DNA of 13,785 nucleotides from CAZPMO01 sp964587515 (GTDB lineage: Bacteria; Pseudomonadota; Alphaproteobacteria; MPNO01), in contig CAZPMO010000127.1 in the NCBI GenBank assembly GCA_964587515.1, forward strand, positions 1 through 13,785. Direction: 5' to 3'. Under the pieces are notes generated by a model. The model saw nothing but the letters and a program-made list of their open reading frames with translations. It was not told the origin of the DNA and did not search any database. The position numbers and the translations under genes are program-made. Positions 1 through 6,367 of this stretch are shown in pieces (position 1 is the stretch's first letter; every line of letters begins with the position of its first letter).

Positions 1-60
1 CCCTCTCCCGCTTGCGGGAGAGGGAGGGACCCGCCGCACAGCGATGGGAGGGTGAGGGAG
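1..60. repeat. GC-rich palindromic intergenic repeat, cut by the window edge
   Basis: Bases 1-11 (CCCTCTCCCGC) and 14-24 (GCGGGAGAGGG) form a perfect 11-bp inverted repeat around TT. A purine-rich tail (GGGAGGGTGAGGG, about 47-59) completes a layout I recognise from dispersed intergenic repeats in many alphaproteobacterial genomes. It lies directly after the stop codon of the minus-strand monooxygenase, so it may also end that transcript. The element probably continues to the left of the window. That it is a dispersed family is recalled knowledge; the hairpin is directly visible. Confidence 0.75.
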
Positions 61-65
61 CGCTC

Positions 66-1199
66 CTACGCCGCCCCCGCGTACGCCTTGCGCTGGCCGG
101 CCTGTTCCATCAGGGGCAGGACCTGGTCGATCCATTGCTTGATCTCGGTCTTGTAGTCGACCCAGGACAGCAATATGCCGTCGATGCCGAGCGCCGACAG
201 CCGGTCCATTTCCTCGACAATCTGCTCGGCGGTGCCGACCAGCGGATAGCCGCCGTGGCCGGCGATGAAATGGCGGCGGAAGCCGTCCAGTTCTTCCGGC
301 GTCAGGGTCTTGGATTCGATCTCGAAAATCGACAGCAGATTGTTCACCGCCTCGTAATCGCCCTTGGTCCCGACATAATATTCGAGATAGTCGCGGGCCT
401 CCTTTTCGGTATCGCGGCACACCACATAGCCGTGGATCCAGCTCTGCACCTCGCGCCCCATATCGCGCGCCATGCCCTTGAGATTATCGATCTGCGCCTT
501 GCCGGCCTCGAAATCGTCATGGTTGCGCAGGATCACGAAATTCATGTCGCAATGGGTCGCGGCGAAGCGCTGTCCGGCCTCCGATCCACCGGCGTTCATC
601 ACCGGCGGAAAAGGCCTCTGCAGCGGTTTGGGTTGGCTCCAGACATTCTTGGCGTGGAAATATTTGCCCTCGAAATCGAACTCCTCCTCGGCGCTCCAGA
701 TCTTGCGCAGGAAATCCAGCCATTCGGCGGCGTATTCGTAGCGTTCCTCGTGGAGGCGCCAGTCGGCGCCGAACATTTCGAACTCGTCCTTGAACCAGCC
801 GCATACGATGTTCAGCGCGAACCGGCCGCCCGAGATGTGATCGACGGTGACCGCCTGCTTGGCGGCCGCGATGGGATGGGTCAGCGGCACGTGGGTGGTC
901 GCGAACACGGCCGGGCAATCGGTCAGCGCGCCGACACCGGCCGCCCAGGTGTATGATTCGAAGGTGCGGTTGTTGAAATTGCTGGGACCGCCATAACCCT
1001 TCCAGCGCCCGACCGGCAGCAGCGCCTCAAGCCCCGCCTCGTCGGCCATGCGGATGACGTCCTTGGTATCCGACCAGTTCATTTCCCACGCGCCCTCGGC
1101 GGTGGTGATGGTCGAGCCATGCGAGCAGTTGAACGCCATCGCGCCCAGTTTCATACGGTTTTCGCTATAAAGCGGATTGGTGCTGGAGCCGTTGTTCAT
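66..1199 (-). CDS. LLM-class flavin-dependent monooxygenase (RutA/SfnG-like group)
   Basis: This 377-residue protein belongs to the luciferase-like monooxygenase superfamily, whose members use reduced FMN from a partner reductase and O2 to oxygenate small organic substrates in the cytoplasm. The TIM-barrel signatures are visible: an N-terminal MKLGAMAFNCSHG strand (from about residue 16), RWKGYGGPSNFNNRTFES (65-82), SGGRFALNIVCGW (123-135) followed by a DEFEMFG segment, and a C-terminal LVGTAEQIVEEMDRL segment. The GGRF-x-LN-x-V-x-GW pattern is what I recall from pyrimidine oxygenase RutA and dimethylsulfone monooxygenase SfnG, so an N- or S-containing substrate is possible but unproven. The ATG at 1199 has a strong AGGAGG site eight bases upstream. 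A second Met at residue 16 would also fit the fold but lacks such a site. No flavin reductase is adjacent. The family is secure; the substrate is unknown. Confidence 0.9.
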   Translation of the reverse strand: MNNGSSTNPLYSENRMKLGAMAFNCSHGSTITTAEGAWEMNWSDTKDVIRMADEAGLEALLPVGRWKGYGGPSNFNNRTFESYTWAAGVGALTDCPAVFATTHVPLTHPIAAAKQAVTVDHISGGRFALNIVCGWFKDEFEMFGADWRLHEERYEYAAEWLDFLRKIWSAEEEFDFEGKYFHAKNVWSQPKPLQRPFPPVMNAGGSEAGQRFAATHCDMNFVILRNHDDFEAGKAQIDNLKGMARDMGREVQSWIHGYVVCRDTEKEARDYLEYYVGTKGDYEAVNNLLSIFEIESKTLTPEELDGFRRHFIAGHGGYPLVGTAEQIVEEMDRLSALGIDGILLSWVDYKTEIKQWIDQVLPLMEQAGQRKAYAGAA

Positions 1200-1327
1200 T
1201 TCATTATCCTCCTTGCACGTCCGGCCTTCTGGCCGTTGTTGTGATGTGCCGGTCCCGTGCCATAATTAAGGGCGACGCAACCGGTCGCGTTCAAGGATAG
1301 CGCAAAAATCAAGAGGGGAGAACGCCC
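1200..1327. promoter_or_regulatory. divergent intergenic region between monooxygenase and DUF1326 gene
   Basis: These 128 bases must hold the start signals of both flanking genes. For the plus strand, CATAAT (1261-1266) is a possible -10 box without a good -35. An inverted repeat GCGAC-N7-GTCGC (1272-1288) lies just downstream of it and could be an operator. On the minus-strand transcript a small hairpin (CGGCC, loop, GGCCG; 1222-1235) stands a few bases before the AGGAGG site. These are weak candidates read from the sequence alone. Confidence 0.3.
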
Positions 1328-1963
1328 ATGGCCTATATCGACTGGATGATCAAGGGACCTAAATTCACCGTCTGCAACTGCGCCTGGGGTTGCCCGTGCG
1401 AATTTAGTGCGCCTCCGACCCAAGGCAATTGCGAGGGGCAGGAAGCCATGTTGATCGAAGAGGGCTGGTTCGGCGACGTGCGCCTGGATGGGCTGATTAT
1501 CGGCGCGTCGTTTCGCTGGCCGGGGGCTGTTCACCTGGGACATGGTGAAGTTCAGGGATTCATTGACGCGCGCGCCGAACAGCCCCAGATCGACGCGCTG
1601 TTCAAGATTCTCGGCGGTGAGGAACAGGATCCCACCACGGTGTTCAACATTTACGGCTCGACCATCGAGAGGGAATACGATCCCGTGTTCGCCGAGATGG
1701 AGTTCGCTTGCGACCTGGAGGCGCGCACCGCGCGGTTCAAAGTGCCCGGCCATCTCGAAATGAATCTGGAGCCGCTGCGCAACCCGGTCACCGGCGCCGA
1801 ACAGCGCACCCAGATCAGCCACGGCACCGGCTTCGAATTCAATTCGGCCGAGATGACCAACGCGCATTTCACCGGCGACGGCGAAATCAAATTCGCCCAC
1901 GACAATTGCTACGGCGCCATTTTCCATGTCGCCTATGGCCCACACGGGCTGATGCCCGACTGA
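1328..1963 (+). CDS. DUF1326 domain protein
   Basis: This 211-residue protein matches the DUF1326 family, whose function is not known. The hallmark is the N-terminal cysteine cluster CNCAWGCPCEF (C16, C18, C22, C24), with another Cys at 35 in QGNCEGQE, suggesting metal binding or a redox role. The rest has a mixed alpha/beta look, including a FDV-less HLGHGEVQGFIDARAEQ segment and a C-terminal GEIKFAHDNCYGAIFHVAYGP. No signal peptide or membrane segment is visible. GAGGGGAG about nine bases before the ATG is a good ribosome binding site. It sits between two luciferase-like monooxygenases on the opposite strand, and its stop is only four bases from that of the second one. Family assignment is firm; role in the neighbouring catabolism is inference. 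Confidence 0.88.
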   Translation: MAYIDWMIKGPKFTVCNCAWGCPCEFSAPPTQGNCEGQEAMLIEEGWFGDVRLDGLIIGASFRWPGAVHLGHGEVQGFIDARAEQPQIDALFKILGGEEQDPTTVFNIYGSTIEREYDPVFAEMEFACDLEARTARFKVPGHLEMNLEPLRNPVTGAEQRTQISHGTGFEFNSAEMTNAHFTGDGEIKFAHDNCYGAIFHVAYGPHGLMPD

Positions 1964-1967
1964 GTAA

Positions 1968-3062
1968 TCAGTTCGCGTCGCTGAATTGCGGCGGTGGGTC
2001 GACGGCGCGGGCCGCGAAGTGGGGCATGACCTCCTCGGCGAACAGGCGCAGCGACGCCTCCGCCATGTCGCGCGGGGTGGTCCAGGTGTTGGCCTGGAGA
2101 GAGGCCATCTCGAAGCCGCCGACCGCCTCGTCGAAAGCTTCGATCATGTCGCGGATTTCGTCCGGCGCGCCGGTCCAGACAATATTGGCGGCGCGCTGCT
2201 GATCGGAATTGGTGTTGCGCATCGCTTCCAGCATTTTGGGATGGTTGGGATAATCCTTCGACGTGGTGCCGGTTCCCCATTCGCCGGCGGCTTCGACGAG
2301 ATATCGCAGGTGCCGGTCGGAGGGTTCGCGATAGAAATCCACCGCCTTCCTGCCGTCGCGCGCGCAATACATCTGGAATGTCATCATCACATAGCCGTCG
2401 CCGGCATGGCCGGCGGCGCGCCAGTTCTCCCGGTAGAGACCGATGAGATCGCGCATCTGGGCCGCGTCGCGCGGGATCGACATGATCCAATAGCCGAGCC
2501 GCCCCGCATTCTCGAACGATTGCGGGCTCGACGTGGTGGCCGTCCAGAAGGGCGGGCGGGGTTTCTGGGTCGGGCGCGGCAACGAGGTGACGTTTTCGAA
2601 CGCGTGGAATTCACCGGCTTCCGTGACGTTCTCTTCCATCAGAAGGCGGCTGATCTGGGCTAATCCTTCGTCGAAGCGCGCCCGGCTTTCGTCCAACGAA
2701 CGGCCGAAGCGGCGAAACTCATGGGGCAGGAAGGCGCGCGCGAAACCCGGCTGCATCCGCCCGTTCGAGATCGCGTCCAGCATGCCGATCTCGCCGGCCA
2801 CCTTCAGCGGGTTGTTAAAAATCGGCAGGATCGCGCCCGGCACCAGTTTCGCCGTCGCGCTGCGCTGCGACGCCGCGGCCAGGAACACCACCGGGTTGGT
2901 GGAATAGCCGCCATAGCGATGAAAATAATGTTCGACGGTTCGGACATGGCAATAGCCCAGCTCGTCGCACAGCCCGACGAGGTCTAGCGACTCGGTCCAG
3001 TAATCCACCGCCGACTTCTCGTCCGGCCCGGCGTCAGGGAAGAATTGAAGTCCGAATTTCAT
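1968..3062 (-). CDS. LLM-class flavin-dependent oxidoreductase (second copy type)
   Basis: This 364-residue luciferase-like monooxygenase is clearly distinct from the one at 66-1199. It starts MKFGLQFFPDAGP, the first barrel strand, and shows VRTVEHYFHRYGGYSTNPVVFLAA (a pattern typical of alkanal-monooxygenase-like LLM proteins), then LDAISNGRMQPGFARAF, where NGR-x-x-x-G replaces the usual GGR-x-x-x-G flavin-barrel motif. The C-terminal half carries a WTGAPDEIRDMIEAF segment. I place the start at the ATG at 3062, which has GGGAAGG eight bases upstream. An ATG five codons earlier would put that site inside the gene. It is convergent with the DUF1326 gene (four-base gap) and divergent from the extradiol dioxygenase gene. 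Function is probably FMNH2-dependent oxygenation of an unknown substrate. Confidence 0.9.
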   Translation of the reverse strand: MKFGLQFFPDAGPDEKSAVDYWTESLDLVGLCDELGYCHVRTVEHYFHRYGGYSTNPVVFLAAASQRSATAKLVPGAILPIFNNPLKVAGEIGMLDAISNGRMQPGFARAFLPHEFRRFGRSLDESRARFDEGLAQISRLLMEENVTEAGEFHAFENVTSLPRPTQKPRPPFWTATTSSPQSFENAGRLGYWIMSIPRDAAQMRDLIGLYRENWRAAGHAGDGYVMMTFQMYCARDGRKAVDFYREPSDRHLRYLVEAAGEWGTGTTSKDYPNHPKMLEAMRNTNSDQQRAANIVWTGAPDEIRDMIEAFDEAVGGFEMASLQANTWTTPRDMAEASLRLFAEEVMPHFAARAVDPPPQFSDAN

Positions 3063-3076
3063 TGTCCGCCTTCCCA

Positions 3077-3105
3077 TTGAGGGCCGATGCGCGATGGGCG
3101 ATTAT
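3077..3105 (+). promoter_or_regulatory. candidate sigma-70-type promoter for the extradiol dioxygenase gene
   Basis: TTGAGG (3077-3082) and GATTAT (3100-3105) are separated by exactly 17 bases and each matches four of six consensus positions. The implied start near 3112 would give a leader of about 37 bases before the ATG at 3149. It lies in the short divergent gap with the minus-strand monooxygenase, so the two genes could be co-regulated. This is a pattern match only. Confidence 0.35.
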
Positions 3106-3148
3106 GGGCCCAGCCACGCATCCCTTCAATCGCCTGGGAAATGGAACG

Positions 3149-4147
3149 ATGGCCGACCTGGTGCTCGCACTCGCGACCTCGCACAGCCCGATGCTGGGCG
3201 GCACCGAGGACGATTACCTGCTGCATGCCGAACGCGACAAGGCCAATCCCAATATTCTCGACAAGAACGGCGACCCCTGCCGCTACGAAGACCTGCTGGC
3301 GGCGGCGGATCCGGCGATGGCCCATGAGCTTACGCCCGATGTGGTCGCGCGCCGGGTCAAGACGTGCCAGGACGGCATCGCCCGGCTGGCGGGCACGCTG
3401 GCGGCGGCGGAGCTCGATGCCCTGATCATTGTCGGCGACGACCAGGGCGAGCAGTTCCTCGAAGACAACATGCCGGCAATGCTGATCTATTGGGGAGAGA
3501 CCATCGACAACGACGTTCTGCCCTTGCCCAAGGACGCGCCGGACTTCTGGCGGCGCGCGCGGTCGCAGTTTCATGAGCCCGACGCGCGGCGCACCTATCC
3601 GGTCGCCTCCCGGCTCGGCCTTCATCTGATCGAGAGCCTGGTCGATGACGGCTTCGACATCAGCCATTCGCGCGCCTTGCCGCGTTCCGGCGGAGAGGGG
3701 CACGCCTTCGGTTTCATCCATCGCCGGCTGATGGGGGGAATGGGGGAGAAAATCGTTCCCATCGTGCCGGTGGCGCTGAATACCTATTTCCCGCCGAATC
3801 AGCCGACGCCCGCCCGCTGCCATGATCTGGGCCGTGCCCTTGCCCGCGCCGTCGCACAGTGGGGCACACCGGGGCGGGTCGGTATCGCGGCGTCGGGCGG
3901 GCTCAGTCACTACACTGTGGACGAGGATCTGGACCGTGGTCTGATGACCGCCATTCGCGATCGGGATGCCGACGCGATCCGCGCCATCCCCCGAAACAAA
4001 CTGAATTCCGGCAATTCGGAAATCCGGAACTGGATTACGGTGGCCGGCGCGGCGGAGGGGCTTAGGCCCGTGTGGCAGGACTATGCACCCTGCTATCGTT
4101 CCCCGGCCGGAACCGGTTGCGGGATGGGTTTCGCCGAATGGTCGTAA
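3149..4147 (+). CDS. LigB-type class III extradiol ring-cleavage dioxygenase
   Basis: The predicted 332-residue protein belongs to the LigB superfamily of non-haem iron extradiol dioxygenases, which open catecholic rings next to the two hydroxyls. The N-terminal SHSP places metal ligand H12. GHAF (H185) and GGLSHYTVDEDLDR supply the likely catalytic H254 and ligand E259. The position of the second metal His of LigB (the NDH motif) reads GDDQ here, with Q99; a related subfamily may share this, as I recall GDDQ-type motifs in other LigB-like proteins. I start at the ATG at 3149, which has GGGAA upstream and gives the family's usual MADLVLALATSHSP beginning; an upstream TTG in the same frame is rejected. 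It is divergent from a flavin monooxygenase, suggesting an aromatic pathway of hydroxylation then ring cleavage. The substrate cannot be read from the sequence. Confidence 0.87.
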   Translation: MADLVLALATSHSPMLGGTEDDYLLHAERDKANPNILDKNGDPCRYEDLLAAADPAMAHELTPDVVARRVKTCQDGIARLAGTLAAAELDALIIVGDDQGEQFLEDNMPAMLIYWGETIDNDVLPLPKDAPDFWRRARSQFHEPDARRTYPVASRLGLHLIESLVDDGFDISHSRALPRSGGEGHAFGFIHRRLMGGMGEKIVPIVPVALNTYFPPNQPTPARCHDLGRALARAVAQWGTPGRVGIAASGGLSHYTVDEDLDRGLMTAIRDRDADAIRAIPRNKLNSGNSEIRNWITVAGAAEGLRPVWQDYAPCYRSPAGTGCGMGFAEWS

Positions 4148-4180
4148 TATCAAGGACCGCTGGTATTACGTAACGAAACC

Positions 4181-4244
4181 GTTGCAAAGCGTTACAAAAT
4201 CTTACCCGACGGCAAAACTTCCACGGTATTTACACGCTATAGTC
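4181..4244 (+). promoter_or_regulatory. tandem decamer array and -10-like box upstream of the small ORF
   Basis: Three consecutive 10-bp units occur here: GTTGCAAAGC (4181), GTTACAAAAT (4191) and CTTACCCGAC (4201). They share TT-A/G-C at exact 10-bp spacing, which is the helical-repeat layout typical of OmpR/PhoB-family binding sites. TATAGT (4239-4244) is a plausible -10 box, without a recognisable -35, as in activator-dependent promoters. An OmpR-family regulator is encoded nearby at 4679-5398. The link between the two is inference. Confidence 0.4.
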
Positions 4245-4260
4245 TCGCTGTCTTTCAAGT

Positions 4261-4314
4261 CCCGGCGGGTTGAGTTCGCCGGGTCCTTATGCGGGGACGC
4301 GCCGGCTCCGGCGC
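4261..4314 (+). other. two GC-rich hairpins in the leader of the small ORF
   Basis: CCCGGCG (4261-4267) pairs with CGCCGGG (4277-4283) across a nine-base loop, and GCGCCGG (4299-4305) faces CCGGCGC (4308-4314). If transcription starts near 4251 both lie in a leader of about 147 bases. They could instead help end the dioxygenase transcript, but no T-run follows either stem. Confidence 0.4.
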
Positions 4315-4397
4315 AGCGTATTTTGCGGCGGTTCCCTTTGAGTATGAGTACGAGTTGGCGTTGTTCCCGCTCCAAGGATTACAGGAGGCTCGCCAGG

Positions 4398-4682
4398 ATG
4401 TCGGATAACGACCACAAGACCCCCATCGTCGGCCAGAGCAGAAAACCGGTGGCCTGCTCCACATATGGCGACATCGATGATCTGCCAGCCGATTCAAAAG
4501 AAACGTCGTATCACACGATGCTTCAGATCTCTTTGTCGCTGATGGGGTTTGTCGACGCGGAACTTCGCCAGGCAATCACCGAAAATACGGATTCGGCCGA
4601 CAGGCTCGGCGCGATGCTCACCGTTATCCACGAGGTCACCCACGACCTCGAAGCGCATCGCCGCTTTGTCGAGGCCGGCTAG
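4398..4682 (+). CDS. small hypothetical protein, 94 residues
   Basis: I do not recognise this protein. It starts at an ATG preceded nine bases upstream by a perfect AGGAGG, which decides the start over longer in-frame readings reaching back into the dioxygenase gene. The sequence begins polar (MSDNDHKTPIVG), has one Cys in KPVACSTYGDIDD, and its second half looks helical (LQISLSLMGFVDAELRQAI and LGAMLTVIHEVTHDLEAHRRF). There is no signal peptide or transmembrane segment. It lacks the HxxKG type of motif expected of a histidine phosphotransfer domain. It converges on the response regulator gene with a four-base overlap, where the palindrome CTAG gives both genes their TAG stop. A long regulated-looking leader and strong ribosome binding site support it as real. 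Confidence 0.7.
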   Translation: MSDNDHKTPIVGQSRKPVACSTYGDIDDLPADSKETSYHTMLQISLSLMGFVDAELRQAITENTDSADRLGAMLTVIHEVTHDLEAHRRFVEAG

Positions 4683-5398
4683 TCCTCCGATACGTCGGCG
4701 GTGAACATATAACCTTCGCCGCGCACGGTCGTGATGATTTTCGGGTTTTTCGCGTCCGCTTCTATCTTGCGCCGCAAGCGCGCAATCTGAACGTCGATCG
4801 CCCTGTCATAGGGCTCCCATTTTCGTCCCGAGACGAGATCCAGCAACCGGTCACGCGACAAAACCCGCGACGGGTTGCGGACGAACGCTTCCATTAACTG
4901 AAATTCCAGCGTCGTCAGCCTGACCTCGACGCCGTCGGCGCCGATCAGCACGCGGCGCATGAGATCGAACCCCCAGTCGCCGAACCGCAAATTCACACCG
5001 CCGCCGTTCCCGCTTCCACCGGTACGTTCCAGCCGCCGCAATATGCTGCGCGATCGCGCCAGCACTTCCCGCAGGTGATAAGGCTTGGGGATGTAGTCGT
5101 CCGCGCCGAGTTCGAGTCCGACCACGCGGTCGACGACTTCGCCGCGCCCGGTGAGGATCATCAGCTCGGCATTGGATTTCTCCCGAACCTCGCGCGCCAG
5201 GATCAACCCGTCTTCGCCCGGCAGGCCGAGATCGAGCAGCACCAGGTCGACCGTACCCAGGCTCAGGGTCTCTCGCATCTTCGCGCCGCCTTCGACCGCC
5301 GTGACCTCGAAACCCGCCTCATCCATATACGCGGCGAGCGGCGCGCGGACGTCGGGATCGTCTTCGACGATCAAAATATGATTCCTGTCATCTGTCAT
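4679..5398 (-). CDS. OmpR-family DNA-binding response regulator (orphan)
   Basis: This 239-residue two-component regulator has an N-terminal receiver domain with the complete acidic pocket (D13, D14), phosphoacceptor D56 in LVLLDLGLPGEDG, T83 in LTGRGE and K105 in the DDYIPKP motif. The C-terminal winged-helix effector domain shows VRLTTLEFQLMEAFVRNPSRVLSRDRLLDLV, the RAIDVQIARLRRKIE recognition region, and a closing TVRGEGYMF wing. It should act as a phosphorylation-controlled transcription factor. I start at ATG 5398, giving the usual MTDDRNHILIVEDD; a TTG ten codons upstream would add residues unlike the family. No histidine kinase lies in the window, so its partner is elsewhere. The 146-base region before it contains a palindrome and direct repeats that could be an autoregulatory site. 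Its targets are unknown. Confidence 0.92.
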   Translation of the reverse strand: MTDDRNHILIVEDDPDVRAPLAAYMDEAGFEVTAVEGGAKMRETLSLGTVDLVLLDLGLPGEDGLILAREVREKSNAELMILTGRGEVVDRVVGLELGADDYIPKPYHLREVLARSRSILRRLERTGGSGNGGGVNLRFGDWGFDLMRRVLIGADGVEVRLTTLEFQLMEAFVRNPSRVLSRDRLLDLVSGRKWEPYDRAIDVQIARLRRKIEADAKNPKIITTVRGEGYMFTADVSED

Positions 5399-5435
5399 AT
5401 CGCGGTCGGTGGCCTGATTTATTCTCAATCATGTT

Positions 5436-5499
5436 TTCAGCGAAAAACTGAACGCAAAGGCGCTACCATATATGGTGTAGTCCAGTCTTTTCGTCCAGT
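5436..5499 (-). promoter_or_regulatory. palindromes and direct repeats upstream of the response regulator
   Basis: Between the response regulator and the EthD-like gene there are three ordered motifs. These are TTCAG-N7-CTGAA (5436-5452), a perfect 12-bp palindrome ACCATATATGGT (5465-5476), and a direct repeat GTCCAGT at 5480-5486 and 5493-5499 (13-bp spacing). They occupy the expected promoter zone of the regulator gene on the minus strand. I do not see a convincing -35/-10 pair. Confidence 0.4.
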
Positions 5500-5544
5500 A
5501 CAGCGCGTATTCCAATGGCGCCCGCGCGGATGTCGCGGCGGTGG

Positions 5545-6210
5545 TCAGTCCGCCGCCGCGAAAGGATCACCGTAGCGAAGAAATTCCAGGGTGCTTCCCT
5601 GGAACCAGGGCTCCTCGGCAAGCCTTTCGTATCGTTTGGTGCCAAGCGCCGCCGCGCGCTCGGGCGAATCGAAAGCGGAATCATCGGCGATGTAATGAAG
5701 CGCGAGGTGCGTCCAGGGCTGCGGCTCGCCGTCCTCGATCAGGAACCGGCGGCACATCAGCCAGTCCTTGCACTTCAACAGGGCCGGCACGTGATCTTCG
5801 GTATACCAGCCGTTGAATTCATCGGCGCCTTCGTCGGGAACACTGTAAAACACCGCGTACAGAATAGGCGCGTCGAGCGGGTCCACGTCGAGACCGTCGC
5901 GGCGCAAATCGCTGATTTCATTTCCAATATAACGCGAATAGCCTCGGAGATTGGCCTGCATCCAGCGCGTCTCGGTATTGGGATGCTCCACGATCGCGGT
6001 ATAAGGATCTGAATCGAGTACGCCCTCGTTCTCCATTTCATAGACAACAAGATAGTTCTCGCGCGCCGCATCCTTGTAGCGCTGCGCGCCCAGGAATCCG
6101 GGAACGGCCATGCGCACCGGGATCTGATGGGTGTCGTACCAGTTGTTGAACCGGTCTTCCCAATCGATTTCCGGTGACATCTCGGCGAATAGTATGGTGC
6201 CGCCCTTCAT
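5545..6210 (-). CDS. tandem EthD/dimeric alpha-beta barrel-like protein
   Basis: This 221-residue protein appears to contain two ferredoxin-like alpha+beta units of the dimeric alpha-beta barrel type. The first has FNNWYDTHQIPVRMAVPGFLGAQRYKD (about 21-47) and the second FNGWYTEDHVPALLKCKDWLMCRRF (about 132-156). The WYxxHxxP pattern, with H28 and H140 at equivalent places, is the signature of EthD-like proteins. Members of this fold include small catabolic isomerases, monooxygenase accessory proteins and EthD itself, whose role in ether degradation is not well defined. The start at 6210 has GGAAAGGGG upstream. It is divergent from the AA_synth/amidohydrolase pair and upstream of, but separated by 146 bases from, the response regulator. 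Position suggests an accessory or isomerase role in the neighbouring catabolism; this is inference. Confidence 0.72.
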   Translation of the reverse strand: MKGGTILFAEMSPEIDWEDRFNNWYDTHQIPVRMAVPGFLGAQRYKDAARENYLVVYEMENEGVLDSDPYTAIVEHPNTETRWMQANLRGYSRYIGNEISDLRRDGLDVDPLDAPILYAVFYSVPDEGADEFNGWYTEDHVPALLKCKDWLMCRRFLIEDGEPQPWTHLALHYIADDSAFDSPERAAALGTKRYERLAEEPWFQGSTLEFLRYGDPFAAAD

Positions 6211-6367
6211 GCCCCTTTCCGCGAACCGTGATTGCCCTGCGCCATATCCTGTAATTTTCCGTTCCTGCGATCAAGGGGACATTTGCAAAGGACGGGCTTC
6301 CCCTCCGACCCGCCTTGCGCGATAAACACCGGTAACCGACGACAAGCCGAACATGATGGGGGGCATG

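Noticed and set aside
12..956. A 314-codon plus-strand frame opposite the first flavin monooxygenase
   Set aside because: Shadow of the real minus-strand gene; it starts inside the palindromic repeat and shows no family features.
3062..3148. TTG start for the extradiol dioxygenase 29 codons upstream
   Set aside because: The added residues lack family character, and the ATG at 3149 has a ribosome binding site and yields the conserved N-terminus.
3059..4153. A 364-codon minus-strand frame opposite the extradiol dioxygenase
   Set aside because: It is fully antisense to a protein with clear family motifs and reads as low-complexity Arg/Gly/Ala-rich sequence.
4083..4397. N-terminal extension of the small protein into the dioxygenase gene
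   Set aside because: The extra residues look like translated intergenic DNA, and the perfect AGGAGG before the ATG at 4398 sets a better start.
5399..5428. TTG start adding ten residues to the response regulator
   Set aside because: A rare start codon, no clear ribosome binding site, and residues not typical of the receiver domain; ATG 5398 fits the family.
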